DNA from: an uncultured Schlesneria sp.
Lineage (GTDB): Bacteria > Planctomycetota > Planctomycetia > Planctomycetales > Planctomycetaceae
Length of the DNA stretch: 58,526 nt
Assembly: GCA_903904835.1 (NCBI GenBank)
Contig: CAIVEI010000210.1
Span: 1-58,526, forward strand
Direction of reading: 5' to 3'
Part shown: positions 26,732 to 36,088 of the stretch, in pieces
Numbering within the stretch: position 1 is the first letter of the stretch
How the letters are laid out: each line of letters starts with the position of its first letter
The notes under the pieces: generated by a model
Database searches by the model: none
What the model was told of the DNA's origin: nothing
What the model saw: only the letters and a program-made list of their open reading frames with translations
Made by a program: the position numbers and the translations under genes

Positions 26732-27497
26732 GCGCATCACCTCCGTTCAAGCTGGCGGCAAGCGGATGCGGTTGATTCATTAATTGAAGAAACATGTCAA
26801 ACAGTGTCGAACAGCCGGTCGCCTGTTGAAGTTCGGCGAATGTTCCTTCGTGGCGTAATGTGCCGCGATGCAAAAGCCCCATGCGATCGCAGATTTGCGA
26901 TGCTTCGTCCAATCGATGTGTCGAGACCACAACGGCCTTTCCGAGCGAACGAAGGTGTCCAATGTATTCGAAAATGACATGTGTTCCGACGACATCCAGA
27001 CCGCGCGTCGGTTCGTCGAGAAGCATGATTGGCGGGTCGTGCATCAGTGCACGGGCAAGAGTTACTCGTTGTTTTTGACCGGTGCTGAGCGTCGAACATC
27101 GCTGGTCGATAAATCGCCGAAGATCAAGGAGATCGGCCAATGATTCTAATCGCTCATGAGCGTATGCCGGGTCAACGCTATAAAGGTCGGCGAAGAAGAG
27201 CAGCATCTCTCGTGGCGTCAGCCATTGATACAACCCGGCGCTGGCCGAAACCAGACCGATTCGGCGTTTCACTTCGTCTGGGAACTGCGAAACGTGAAAG
27301 CCGTCCACGACGGCATCACCGCTCGTCGGTTGAAGCAATCCAAGGATCATTCGAAGCGTGGTCGTCTTGCCAGCACCGTTCGGACCGAGAAGCCCGTAAA
27401 CCTCACCCGCCTTCACTTCGAACGAGAGATGGTCGACCGCGACAAGAGTCTTACCGCCTGAATTGAAGTGGCGAGTCAATTTATCGACAGTAATCAT
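26724..27497 (-). CDS. ABC transporter ATPase (NatA-like)
   Basis: 257 residues, a single ATP-binding cassette. Walker [11 protein letters not shown]-loop, signature LSTGQKQRV, Walker [13 protein letters not shown] and the switch His in STHR are all intact. The [10 protein letters not shown]-terminal stretch is typical of the ABC-2 export group. It is the first gene of the minus-strand run and drives the permease-protease fusion that follows with an overlapping start. The transported substrate is not known; Na+ export is only the name-giving example. Confidence 0.93.
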   Translation of the reverse strand: MITVDKLTRHFNSGGKTLVAVDHLSFEVKAGEVYGLLGPNGAGKTTTLRMILGLLQPTSGDAVVDGFHVSQFPDEVKRRIGLVSASAGLYQWLTPREMLLFFADLYSVDPAYAHERLESLADLLDLRRFIDQRCSTLSTGQKQRVTLARALMHDPPIMLLDEPTRGLDVVGTHVIFEYIGHLRSLGKAVVVSTHRLDEASQICDRMGLLHRGTLRHEGTFAELQQATGCSTLFDMFLQLMNQPHPLAASLNGGDAHE

Positions 27498-27711
27498 CGT
27501 CTATCCGCAGAGATGGTGCCAAGTACAAACGCATAATAGCGAGTCTTTCGTGGCGTCGCGAACGATCGATCCCTTACGTCGACATCGCCTGGCGGATATG
27601 GATCAAAATATTTTGATATTCTCTGCTGAGGATATCTTCAAAATGGTCAACGGCGGACATAGAATCGCTAGTCTCTCCCTGCAATTGTTTTTGTCCGAGG
27701 ACTTCCCGCTG

Positions 27712-30700
27712 ATGCTGACTTACGCTCGCAGTTTTGCTGTCGTACTACAACTTTTTCTGTTGGCAGAGATTTCTGTCGGGCAAGATCAGAACTCGCCTAT
27801 CGCTTCTCAAGCGGTCGTCCATTTCACGTTCGCGGAAGAGAATGGTCCTTCGAAGGACTTAGCAACGATCGGGCAGGCGTCTGACGAGGGAAAGCTGATC
27901 AACGATCCGATTCGCGTCGAAAGTCCGTTTTGGAATCAAACGGGGAAAAAGGCATTACAACTTGACAGCTCGAAACAACAATATATCGAAGTTGCCGATG
28001 GCGCAGATGTTGATGCTCCCGTGGGTGTCACTGTCGCAATGTTTCTAGTGAACCTCACGGAACCAGCAGACACGACTTTTCACGGACTTTTCGCGAAGCG
28101 AGGCATGTCGGACGGCAAATATTCAACAAATTACGGTATCAACTTTGTCGCAGCTGGCGATAATTTTCAGGTTTATATTCACGATGGAACGGAATATCGC
28201 GTGGCGACGTATGGATCGAAAGACGCGGTCCCGTTCCGCAAACTTACATATATTACTGCGACTTACACAGCCGGGGACGCGCCTGGCCAGGACGCTGATA
28301 CAGATGTCGATGATGTCCGGATGCAGTATTTTATCAATGGTGAACCGCTCGTCCCCAAGTCCGCCACGAAAGGCTTTATCAACGGTAACGAAGCGTGGAC
28401 GCTTGATGTCAACCTGGCAGGACTCATCAATAATCTGCCGCTTTCAATTGGTCGAAGTGAAATTGCCGGCGAATATACAAGCTGTGTGATTGGTGATTTC
28501 CGACTTTTTCCGCGAGCGTTGTCGGCGGAAGAAGTCAAGAAACTGTTCCTCGAAGTTGCCGGGGCAAACGTTAACGAATTGATCGCCGCCGACAAGCCAG
28601 TTGCCCGCCCTGTTCCTGTCATCAATAACTTGTCTCAGCCTGGACTGCAGACGGGTCAAACAACGCGATTGATTTTCAACGGGACTGACCTCGGACCTGA
28701 TCCGACCGTTCTGTTTCCCGTTCCTGAAGTCAAGTTCGCTGTTGTCGACGGATCAATGCCGAATCGTCTTGCCATCGACGTCACAATTCCCGCTGAAACT
28801 GTACCTGGGATCTACCCAATTTGGGTGAAATCCAAAGCGGGAATGAGCAAATCGGTGGCATTGGCCATTGATCGGTTGCCGCAAGTTGCGATGGGCAGTC
28901 CAATCGAAAAGCCCGCAACACTTCCCGCAGCATTTTTCGGAAGCCTGTCGGGCGGACAGCAACAAATGGTTTACTTTACGGGAACTAAAGGCCAACGAGT
29001 CGTCACCGATGTCGAACTAAAACGACTCGGTGGAACAGCAAATCCGGTGGTCGAGATCAAATCTCCGTCTGGAACGCCGTTGACAATTGGCTGGGGACAA
29101 AACTCTCTTCGCGGAGATGCGCGAGCTGAATTGATATTGCCAGCAGACGGCATTTACACAGTTGAATTGCACGACCTCACCTTCAATGCGCCGGGGATAT
29201 CCCCATTTCGTATCAAGGCAGGGGATCTAAAATTAGTTGACGGAGTAATTCCTGCTGCGGCTGCTCCCGGTCAGGTCGAGATCGAACCTGTTGGAACAGG
29301 ATTCACGACTGGAACAAAGTTCTCGGGAACGTTCTCGACACAAAACGGAAGTGGCGCGGGTTCGTTGTCGATTGGCCAGGATGCAGGAATCGCGGGTAGC
29401 ATTCCGTTTGTGACGTTAAGCCGAGGAATCGAATTTGTTGAAGCAGCTCCCGCAGCCGACGGCACGTTGCAGACGATCGACGCAACGTTCACTCAACCGA
29501 CAGCAACTACAGTCGCTATCAGCGGACGAATTGCAACAAAGGCCGAGCGGGATACGTATCTGCTGAATGTCACGGCGGGTCAGAAGTTGAAATTCACATT
29601 ACAGAGTGATTCACTGAATTCCACACTTGAGGGCGAACTCAAGGTATTGCGACACCCTGGTGGCAACGTGCTGGCGCAGACGAGCGACCAGCCAACAATC
29701 AGCGACCCAACCCTGGAATTTGCAGTTCCCGCAGGTACCGGCCAAATTCAAATCCAGGTGCGAGACTTGTTCGGTCGCGGAAACACTCGGTCCTTCTACA
29801 GACTCGTGATCGAACTGGCTGATCAACCACGATTTGGCCTGATGCTCAATACACCGACTGTTAATCTTCCTGAAGACGGGTCCGCGATTGTCGAGCTGCA
29901 AGTCAATCGCTCTGGATATAACGGGCCGATCAAACTCAGTGTCGTCGGTGACGATTCCGTCAAAGTCTCCCCCGATGAGATTCCGACCAACCAACAGGGA
30001 AAACTTTTGTTGAGACTTATTCGTGGCGTTGGCAACCAGGGAACAACAAGCTCGTTATTGCGTGTCGTTGGCGAATCCATCGGCATCGAACCACCGATTA
30101 AACGGACGGCAACCTTGCAAACAGGGGTGGTGGCCCCCACATTTACCGACACAATGGCCGTGGGAACCGTATCGCCTGCGGGCCTTTCATTGGAACTATT
30201 GCAACTCCCCACGGTCCTTTTCCGAGGTGTAACTTCTGAACTGGGTTTCGTTGTAAAACGTCACGCAGGACATCCTGCCGCGACCTTACCGGTCAGACTC
30301 GGTCTCGACTCCACTGAACCAGTTCGCAAGCGAGATCCTAATAATGCTGCTGCAGGAACGTTTCCCGTCGTTGCTATCGCGCCCCGCATGATCCTACCTA
30401 ATGAGACCGAACAGTCATCGGTCAAGCTTTCGGTCCCATTGGAAGTCGCCGAACCTGTCATCAACTTTGCGCTCAAAGTCGAAGCCGTTCAGCATGCATA
30501 CTCGGATCGCGTCTTGTCCACCGCATTCTCACAACCGTTTCATGTCGAGATTAAGAACGGAGTGACGCCGAAGTTGGATGAGGCAACACTCGCGCTTACC
30601 GGAGAAGTTGATCACAAACTTAAAGGCACCCTTCAGCGAACGGCTGGATTTACGGGACCCGTCGAAGTCACGCTGGTCGGACTTCCAGCAGGATATTCCG

Positions 30701-30864
30701 TTCAGCCAGGAACCGTTGCCGCTGATCAAGATGCATTTGAAATGACCGTTCGAGGACCGAAGGTCGCTGCTGAAACGCCAGTGGCCAACGTCAAGCTGCG
30801 TATCACATCGGCTGCCAGCCTGCTGATACCTGAAAGCCCGGTCAACCTTAAGTCCATACCTTGA
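27712..30864 (+). CDS. Large secreted protein with LamG-like and PPC-like domains
   Basis: 1050 residues. The start ATG 27712 is chosen because GAGGA lies 10 bases upstream and a clear signal peptide follows (LTYARSFAVVLQLFLLAEIS). A frame from 27463 would overlap the divergent ABC gene. Residues of about 30-275 form a LamG/concanavalin-like domain (ALQLDSSKQQYIEVADGADV, IGDFRLFPRALSAEEV). Later parts are beta sandwiches: a TIG-like unit around 290-380, and pre-peptidase C-terminal-like units (ATKAERDTYLLNVTAGQKLKF). The second half is Ig-like (GYNGPIKLSVVG). No enzyme motif is seen. It probably acts outside the cell as a binding or adhesive protein. It is divergent from the ABC operon. Confidence 0.88.
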   Translation: MLTYARSFAVVLQLFLLAEISVGQDQNSPIASQAVVHFTFAEENGPSKDLATIGQASDEGKLINDPIRVESPFWNQTGKKALQLDSSKQQYIEVADGADVDAPVGVTVAMFLVNLTEPADTTFHGLFAKRGMSDGKYSTNYGINFVAAGDNFQVYIHDGTEYRVATYGSKDAVPFRKLTYITATYTAGDAPGQDADTDVDDVRMQYFINGEPLVPKSATKGFINGNEAWTLDVNLAGLINNLPLSIGRSEIAGEYTSCVIGDFRLFPRALSAEEVKKLFLEVAGANVNELIAADKPVARPVPVINNLSQPGLQTGQTTRLIFNGTDLGPDPTVLFPVPEVKFAVVDGSMPNRLAIDVTIPAETVPGIYPIWVKSKAGMSKSVALAIDRLPQVAMGSPIEKPATLPAAFFGSLSGGQQQMVYFTGTKGQRVVTDVELKRLGGTANPVVEIKSPSGTPLTIGWGQNSLRGDARAELILPADGIYTVELHDLTFNAPGISPFRIKAGDLKLVDGVIPAAAAPGQVEIEPVGTGFTTGTKFSGTFSTQNGSGAGSLSIGQDAGIAGSIPFVTLSRGIEFVEAAPAADGTLQTIDATFTQPTATTVAISGRIATKAERDTYLLNVTAGQKLKFTLQSDSLNSTLEGELKVLRHPGGNVLAQTSDQPTISDPTLEFAVPAGTGQIQIQVRDLFGRGNTRSFYRLVIELADQPRFGLMLNTPTVNLPEDGSAIVELQVNRSGYNGPIKLSVVGDDSVKVSPDEIPTNQQGKLLLRLIRGVGNQGTTSSLLRVVGESIGIEPPIKRTATLQTGVVAPTFTDTMAVGTVSPAGLSLELLQLPTVLFRGVTSELGFVVKRHAGHPAATLPVRLGLDSTEPVRKRDPNNAAAGTFPVVAIAPRMILPNETEQSSVKLSVPLEVAEPVINFALKVEAVQHAYSDRVLSTAFSQPFHVEIKNGVTPKLDEATLALTGEVDHKLKGTLQRTAGFTGPVEVTLVGLPAGYSVQPGTVAADQDAFEMTVRGPKVAAETPVANVKLRITSAASLLIPESPVNLKSIP

Positions 30865-30907
30865 TCGGTACGAAACCGACGCCGCCATTGAATAACGCAT
30901 CTCCGTT

Positions 30908-31702
30908 TTACACTAGTAATTCGCCTCGCCAAATGGTCACGGCCTGACCGCCAAGAATCACTCGATCACCCTTCAACGTCAATCGCAGTACACCCCCGCG
31001 AGCTGATACCTGATTCGCCATCAGATGTGACTTATTCAGTCGCGTTGACCAATAAGGCGTCAAACAACAGTGTGCGGAACCACAGACGGGGTCTTCATCG
31101 ACACCGACTGCCGGGGCAAAGAAGCGGGTTACAAAATCAAACTGGCCGTCGTCAGCTATTGATGTGGCGATGACACCGCGCACGGGAAGTTTCTCCAGTT
31201 TGCGAAAGTCGGGCCTCAAGGATCTGACGGTCTTTGCTGAATCAAACACAGCGAGATAATCAAAGCAACTTTTACCTAAATAGTTGGGCACAGCTCCAAG
31301 CGCATTCGATAGTTCCGCAGGAATTTCGACTGCCGCTGCGGCTGTTGCCGGGAAATCAAGCTCAATAAATTCGCCATCTTGTGTACACGTGAGTACGCCG
31401 CTACGAGTTTGAAAACATATAGGAACTCTTTGAGCGGCAAGATTGGATGACCATAATACATGAGCCGTAGCCAATGTGGCATGACCGCAAAGATCCACTT
31501 CCACAGTGGGCGTGAACCATCTTAATTCCAGACCGTCGTCTCGTTGCCGAACGAATGCCGTTTCCGAAAGATTCATTTCAGCGGCAACAGATTGCATCCA
31601 CTTTGGGTCGGCCGCCTCGTTAAGCCAACAGACGGCAGCAGGATTCCCACCAAATGGCTGATTGGTAAATGCATCAACTTGCCAACATTTGACGGCGGGC
31701 AT
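30908..31702 (-). CDS. PhzF-family isomerase
   Basis: 264 residues from ATG 31702 (MPAVKCWQVDAFTNQPFGG), preceded on its strand by GGAAGGA. The longer frame to 31981 adds residues without family character. PhzF-like proteins share a two-lobed diaminopimelate-epimerase fold. The usual motifs are visible: FTNQPFGGNPAAV, the acid in MNLSETAFV (a likely catalytic Glu), GHATLATAHVL and DPVCGSAHCCLTPYW. The phenazine enzyme isomerises 2,3-dihydro-3-hydroxyanthranilate; the role of most homologues, including this one, is unknown. It is convergent with the LamG-type gene (43 bases apart). Confidence 0.9.
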   Translation of the reverse strand: MPAVKCWQVDAFTNQPFGGNPAAVCWLNEAADPKWMQSVAAEMNLSETAFVRQRDDGLELRWFTPTVEVDLCGHATLATAHVLWSSNLAAQRVPICFQTRSGVLTCTQDGEFIELDFPATAAAAVEIPAELSNALGAVPNYLGKSCFDYLAVFDSAKTVRSLRPDFRKLEKLPVRGVIATSIADDGQFDFVTRFFAPAVGVDEDPVCGSAHCCLTPYWSTRLNKSHLMANQVSARGGVLRLTLKGDRVILGGQAVTIWRGELLV

Positions 31703-32003
31703 TATTTTCCTTCCAAAGTTATCATTGAATGATATGTTTAATTCGCGGAAAACGATTCTACGGATGTCTGTGAACGCCGCTGAACTAACAAAAGCGTCTC
31801 TCTGCTCCTTAACAAACACAATATCATGATTTTTCGCCTCGGTTGTAACAATGGGGGGGTAAAAAGCTATGTCTTGCTGAAAGCGCGAGAGTGCAAATTC
31901 AGTATTTGTGATTGAACAACGTAAGTTCTCCCTTCGATTACTTGACTCCCAATCGTTTCTGTTATCTAATCTGATCTTCACACATTTTTAATGGAGAATC
32001 ACA
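31703..32003. promoter_or_regulatory. Divergent intergenic region
   Basis: About 300 comparatively AT-rich bases between the divergent PhzF and small basic protein genes; both promoters should lie here. A run of seven Gs (near 31853) is the only obvious oddity. No reliable -35/-10 pair could be assigned. Confidence 0.4.
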
Positions 32004-32363
32004 ATGGCGAAGAAAGCATCTAGCATCGATTTCAATATGTCCGAAACCATTCGTGACATTCTGACCGAAAACCCAAAGCTGGGTCCAAAGGAAGTAACCG
32101 ACGCCATTTTGGCCAAGCATCCTGGAGCCAAAATTAATAAGAACAGCTTCTCGGTAGCATTTTATACGGGTCGCAAAAAGCTCGGTATTAAGACGTCGTC
32201 TGGCCGTGGCAGAAAAGTTGGAGTGCGAAAATCACTTTCAGGCCCAAATCCAAAAGTTGATCTGGCAAGACTGCAAGCCGCGGCCAAGTTCCTCAGCGAA
32301 GTCGGTGGTGCCGAAGCCGCTCTGGAAGCGATCAAGCAGGTTCAGGCCGTTCAGGTAAAATAA
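32004..32363 (+). CDS. Small basic conserved protein, possible DNA-binding
   Basis: 119 residues with GGAG 7-8 bases upstream of the ATG. The first 60 residues (SETIRDILTENPKLGPKEVT, then DAILAKHPG) look like a helix-turn-helix of the type found in small planctomycete proteins that start with a short Lys-rich peptide. A basic linker (GRGRKVGVRKS) and a helical C-terminus (ARLQAAAKFLSEVGGAEAAL) follow. I recognise the type but not a named function. A nucleoid-associated or transcriptional role would fit the shape and charge; this is inference. Confidence 0.85.
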   Translation: MAKKASSIDFNMSETIRDILTENPKLGPKEVTDAILAKHPGAKINKNSFSVAFYTGRKKLGIKTSSGRGRKVGVRKSLSGPNPKVDLARLQAAAKFLSEVGGAEAALEAIKQVQAVQVK

Positions 32364-32708
32364 CGACGCAGTCGTTCGCGATTGTGGCAGGCGACTTCGT
32401 TGCTTTGCGCCTTGAGAAGAACGCAAGCTGGTCGACATTGTGATCTGCAAGATTCTCAATGTCGGCCAGAATCTTACCAAGATCTAGCGACCTATGCGTA
32501 TTCTCGACCTCGACGTTTTACGGGGGTTACAAGCCCGCTTCTCCCTCGTATCACATCGAACACAACGACATTCGCTGCCTGATCATTTTCATCGTCATTG
32601 ACCAAACCACGGCAATCGTCGGACGACAAGACTTCACTTGGCCAAAAAAATTGCGCGCAAACGGCCGCTTTTGGAACCACTGGGGTCGGTCAGAACTCCG
32701 CTACGCAT
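32364..32708. other. Intergenic region
   Basis: About 345 bases between the small basic protein gene and the 3' end of the RNA-repair-like operon (convergent). I see no gene, ligase fragment or clear terminator hairpin here. Confidence 0.5.
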
Positions 32709-33482
32709 TCAATCATTCGAAGCCCTTGATGACTCCGCGAGCCGTACCGTAACTAGCAACTCGTTCAACGCAGACCCAGCAGTCGATACTTCGGGCAAGC
32801 GGCTCTCGTCGAAGGCCATCTGCAACACAGTTTGCAGTCGCTCGTACTCCATCTCGTGAAACTCGATATCCGCCGCCTCCAAACACCCCAACTCTGGACC
32901 ACTGGTTTTGCGCGCGATCAGATCCGCTATGTAAGGCAGTTTCGCATCGTTGTTCAGTCGGAGAAGATTCGCTTCGATACTGCCTGTCCTCATGAGATGA
33001 ATACCCGTGAGCAGGACCCGATAGACATATAATAAAGGCTTGACGTGCGGCGGGTTATCCTTGAGGAACAGTTTCCATTGCGTTTCGGCAAATCCAAAAT
33101 AGTGATGAGCATGATGTTTTGTGATGCAGTCAGCGGCGATCGCCTTTAACTCGTCGTGTTCCGGCGTCGTAAAGACAATCAGCGGAGAAAGTAATTGTTC
33201 CAGGACGTATCCGTTTTTCTTCAGCATCAGTCCAAAGAACTTTTTGGCATCGTGTGTCACAAGATCGATTTCAAGTCCGTCATGGATGCCCGATTTCTCA
33301 ACCGTCTCTTCAGGTTGGGTCATTCCGATAACATCCCGCAACGGCAAAAGATGCACACCTCGCAGGTCGAAATCAGAATCCGGCGACGGAAATCCATAAA
33401 GGTGCGCGCCACTGATCGTGGCGAACAGTAGTGGATAAGGATGTTCGGCGATCTGCTTGTGAAGTCGTGGGTCGATATTCAT
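32709..33482 (-). CDS. RlaP-type nucleotidyltransferase, short form
   Basis: 257 residues. Polymerase-beta superfamily nucleotidyltransferase of the RlaP type (PF10127, linked to RNA-repair gene sets). The active-site signature is SGAHLYG (24-30) followed by DSDFD (35-39), supplying two metal-binding Asp residues; a third acid may be in EIDLVTHD (about 71-78). The all-helical C-terminal half (KPLLYVYRVLLTGIHLMRTG) is shared with its neighbour. The start ATG overlaps the stop of the upstream paralogue as ATGA, so translation is coupled. It is the last gene of the minus-strand operon. The added nucleotide and the RNA partner are unknown. Confidence 0.88.
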   Translation of the reverse strand: MNIDPRLHKQIAEHPYPLLFATISGAHLYGFPSPDSDFDLRGVHLLPLRDVIGMTQPEETVEKSGIHDGLEIDLVTHDAKKFFGLMLKKNGYVLEQLLSPLIVFTTPEHDELKAIAADCITKHHAHHYFGFAETQWKLFLKDNPPHVKPLLYVYRVLLTGIHLMRTGSIEANLLRLNNDAKLPYIADLIARKTSGPELGCLEAADIEFHEMEYERLQTVLQMAFDESRLPEVSTAGSALNELLVTVRLAESSRASND

Positions 33483-34429
33483 GGAAGGTTCTCCGACAGC
33501 GCTGCAAGTCGAGCCTTAATCAACAGGGAATTTACCAGTTCGTAGTCTGGCCGTTCGGGAAGTTTGGTTTCTGACAAGGCTTGATCGAATCTGGTGTGCA
33601 GGCTCAACCGCCATTTTTCTGTTTCGCCCCACGACACGTCGCCCTTTTTAATCGCCAGCAGTTGGTCCCGGTGTTCCTCGACTCGCACAGGAACGAACCC
33701 ATGTTTCAGCACGCTGATTCCGGAAATCAATAGTCGAATCAGATGCATCACGTGCTTCCATTTCACGCTGCCCTGATTGCGAAGATCAGAGTGCATCTTC
33801 TTGAACTGCGACATCACGTAGCCGTTGTAGGTCTGGTAAACCAGCTTTGAAAGAAACACAGACCGCATTCGCAGCAATTCTTCCGCCAGTGGAGTGGCCT
33901 TCTCTACAAGTGGTGTATAGAGACATTCCAGCACGTTCGGGTTCGCCTTCAATGCGAGTACCAGAAAACGCTGTAACTCCCAGTAATGTTCCTGAGTCTC
34001 GTAACACTCGAGCTGATCCGGCACACCGTACAAAGACCAGTGCAACTCGGCAGACGGCAGGAAGATCCCCCGATAGTCGGTATCGGACTGGTCATCATCG
34101 AGACCATATGCGCGCGAACCAATCACGCACCGAAGGATTACACGGTCGTACAGATTGCTGCGAGCAGCAGAGATTTGAGCATCGCCAATCTCACCTTCCT
34201 TGAAATGAGCTAGCATCACCACGTCTTTCCTTGAAAGGGCATGCTCGCCACCATCCGGAAACCGGACTCGATAAGCATGATCCAGATCATCTGGCGAACG
34301 GACAATCACCCCGACTGCACCCGTTGGATGCAGCGTTCGGCCATTTTGACCCACGATTTCCCGCAGAGAAACGACTTGCGTCCCCTCGGAGTAAATCAGA
34401 CTCGGGTTTTGATGAACTCGTTCCGTCAT
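33479..34429 (-). CDS. RlaP-type nucleotidyltransferase, long form with N-terminal beta domain
   Basis: 316 residues. About 75 extra N-terminal residues (LHPTGAVGVIVRSPDDLDHA, then YRVRFPDGGEHALSR) look like a small SH3/KOW-type barrel that could bind RNA or a partner. The catalytic domain follows with IGSRAYG (103-109) and DQSDTDYRG (113-121; Asp 116 and 118). The helical C-terminal part resembles that of the next gene (VMHLIRLLISGISVLKHG), so the pair arose by duplication and then diverged. The start is 7 bases after the sirtuin stop codon. Both active sites look intact, so the two enzymes may act on different ends or substrates. Confidence 0.88.
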   Translation of the reverse strand: MTERVHQNPSLIYSEGTQVVSLREIVGQNGRTLHPTGAVGVIVRSPDDLDHAYRVRFPDGGEHALSRKDVVMLAHFKEGEIGDAQISAARSNLYDRVILRCVIGSRAYGLDDDQSDTDYRGIFLPSAELHWSLYGVPDQLECYETQEHYWELQRFLVLALKANPNVLECLYTPLVEKATPLAEELLRMRSVFLSKLVYQTYNGYVMSQFKKMHSDLRNQGSVKWKHVMHLIRLLISGISVLKHGFVPVRVEEHRDQLLAIKKGDVSWGETEKWRLSLHTRFDQALSETKLPERPDYELVNSLLIKARLAALSENLP

Positions 34430-34436
34430 GGTTTAT

Positions 34437-35237
34437 TCAATACGCATCATGAATCAGATCCGGCAGGACAGTTCCGGCATCCCCTTCCAGCCAGCATCCA
34501 TGACGGGGTTTGGGATCGATTGTGATCACTGTTGCTCCGGCAGCTTTGGCGTTCTCTGGCAGCATCGCCGCCGGATAAACGGCCCCGGATGTTCCCACTG
34601 ACAGCAATACGTCACATTCTACGACAGCCTCGCAGGCTTTGGTCCATACCGCTTCTGGTAAACCATCTCCAAACAGGACCACGTTCGGTCGATGACGGCC
34701 CATCCAATCGAACGGATATTGTTGTTGCAATTCCAATAACAAAGTCTCTGCCGACTGCTGTCTGCTCGTATATTGATGCAAACAGTCTGCGATCCGCATC
34801 AAATCATCCCGCTCAAATCGTTTCACCAACTGGCCCGTTGAAGTATCGACAACCTCTAATAGCGATCCGTGAACTTCCTGTAGTTCGGTCGAACCTGCAG
34901 ACTGATGAAGACCATCAATGTTCTGCGTAATGACCGTTGTTTTGACTCGTTGCTCCATGCGAACAATCGCAAGATGCCCGGCATTCGGCTCCGCCTTTGC
35001 GACAGGCTCAATGACATTCAAAACAAATTCGGCAACCGAATGCGGTTTCGTGAGAACCGTCGTCAGCAGACCATTCCAAGTGGCATAAAGTTCAGGCGGG
35101 AATCGCTGCCAAAACCCATCCGCGTCACGAAACGTCGGAATCCCGCTTTCGGCGGAGATACCTGCGCCCGTAAAGACCACGACTCGCTTCGCTTTGCGGA
35201 GCGCCAGGACAGCTGTGAGCCAGTTGTCGATATCCAT
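34437..35237 (-). CDS. Sirtuin (Sir2 family) without the zinc cysteines
   Basis: 266 residues. NAD-binding and catalytic motifs are clear: GAGISAESGIPTFRD (24-38), TQNIDGLH (104-111), the catalytic His in HGS (123-125), FGDGLP (189-194) and VGTSGAVYPAA. In ordinary deacylase sirtuins the HGS motif is followed by two C-x2-C pairs that hold zinc. Here that segment (about 126-183) has a single Cys (152), so no zinc site. The enzyme may deacylate, ADP-ribosylate or hydrolyse NAD; the last is known for several defence sirtuins. It lies between the Thg1-like gene (about 70 bases) and the RlaP genes (7 bases), so an NAD-linked step or signal in the RNA-repair operon is inferred. Confidence 0.88.
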   Translation of the reverse strand: MDIDNWLTAVLALRKAKRVVVFTGAGISAESGIPTFRDADGFWQRFPPELYATWNGLLTTVLTKPHSVAEFVLNVIEPVAKAEPNAGHLAIVRMEQRVKTTVITQNIDGLHQSAGSTELQEVHGSLLEVVDTSTGQLVKRFERDDLMRIADCLHQYTSRQQSAETLLLELQQQYPFDWMGRHRPNVVLFGDGLPEAVWTKACEAVVECDVLLSVGTSGAVYPAAMLPENAKAAGATVITIDPKPRHGCWLEGDAGTVLPDLIHDAY

Positions 35238-35308
35238 TGGAAAATCTCGCGCTGATATGGGGTTTCATTGAGACAAGCGTAGCAGGCAAACGGTAAATGA
35301 ATTACCCA

Positions 35309-36088
35309 TCACGGACCGACTCGGTGTTGGGCTTCGGCAACGATAGACTCGATGAATTGGCTGTAATCCTCCTTCATCGGCAGGTTCAAATCCTGTTTGA
35401 TCCGGCGACGACGAGCGATCACATCCACGCCCGTGACGGGATTGCGAGATGGCTTTTCGAAATCTTCCCAGTACAGGCCAATACCTCGCTTCTGCCAGCA
35501 AGGAACGTCATTGAAGTTGATCCCCTGTTCGAATAACAGTTCGTTTTTTCGGCTGACCGATAATCCAATGAGTTTCTCTGTGGCCGCCGTTTCCGCCAAC
35601 CCCTGTTTGCGATACGTCCAATAGCAGTAGGCATTCAGCGCGTTTCGGGCGGCATCCTCGTTCCGCCAGCGGAAGTAGTCGACGACCATGCCGACGTTTG
35701 GCAATTGCGAGATCCGGCAATCGAAAGTGGCCACGCTCCCGAGCAGCAGCGAAAACCTGGCACTCGCTTCCCCAGCAAGTGTGGAATTGTATTTCCGCAT
35801 CTTACGTCCGAAGAGTTGCTCGTTCTGATCGAAGAGCAATGAGATTTCATCGCTTTCTGTATAAGCATAAATCACTCGAAACCCACAATTCATCAGACTC
35901 TCTGTCGTTTCCAGCATCAGGTCACGGAACCGCGCGTCGAATGGAACCTCGAATTGACAAACCTCCTTCGTCAATCTTGTGAAACTGCGACCATCAAGTC
36001 GGGCGACCATGAACATTCCCGGCAACACATAGTAGTCGGCAACGGTTTCGAAGATTCGCATCTTCTGGTCAAGGTCATCAAACTTCAT
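35309..36088 (-). CDS. Thg1-like 3'-5' nucleotidyltransferase
   Basis: 259 residues from ATG 36088; an upstream TTG in the frame would overlap the preceding gene by some 200 bases and is not supported. Thg1 and Thg1-like proteins add nucleotides in the reverse, 3'-to-5' direction to tRNA 5' ends. The metal-binding motifs are both present: ARLDGRSFTRLTKE (D32) and YTESDEISLLF (D80, E81), as are the family stretch FGRKMRKYNSTLAGEASARF and the later NEDAARNALNAYCYW. Bacterial forms are thought to repair truncated tRNA 5' ends rather than mature tRNA-His. The first 11 bases overlap the kinase gene upstream, so translation is coupled. A 5' phosphate from that kinase would suit this enzyme. Confidence 0.9.
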   Translation of the reverse strand: MKFDDLDQKMRIFETVADYYVLPGMFMVARLDGRSFTRLTKEVCQFEVPFDARFRDLMLETTESLMNCGFRVIYAYTESDEISLLFDQNEQLFGRKMRKYNSTLAGEASARFSLLLGSVATFDCRISQLPNVGMVVDYFRWRNEDAARNALNAYCYWTYRKQGLAETAATEKLIGLSVSRKNELLFEQGINFNDVPCWQKRGIGLYWEDFEKPSRNPVTGVDVIARRRRIKQDLNLPMKEDYSQFIESIVAEAQHRVGP

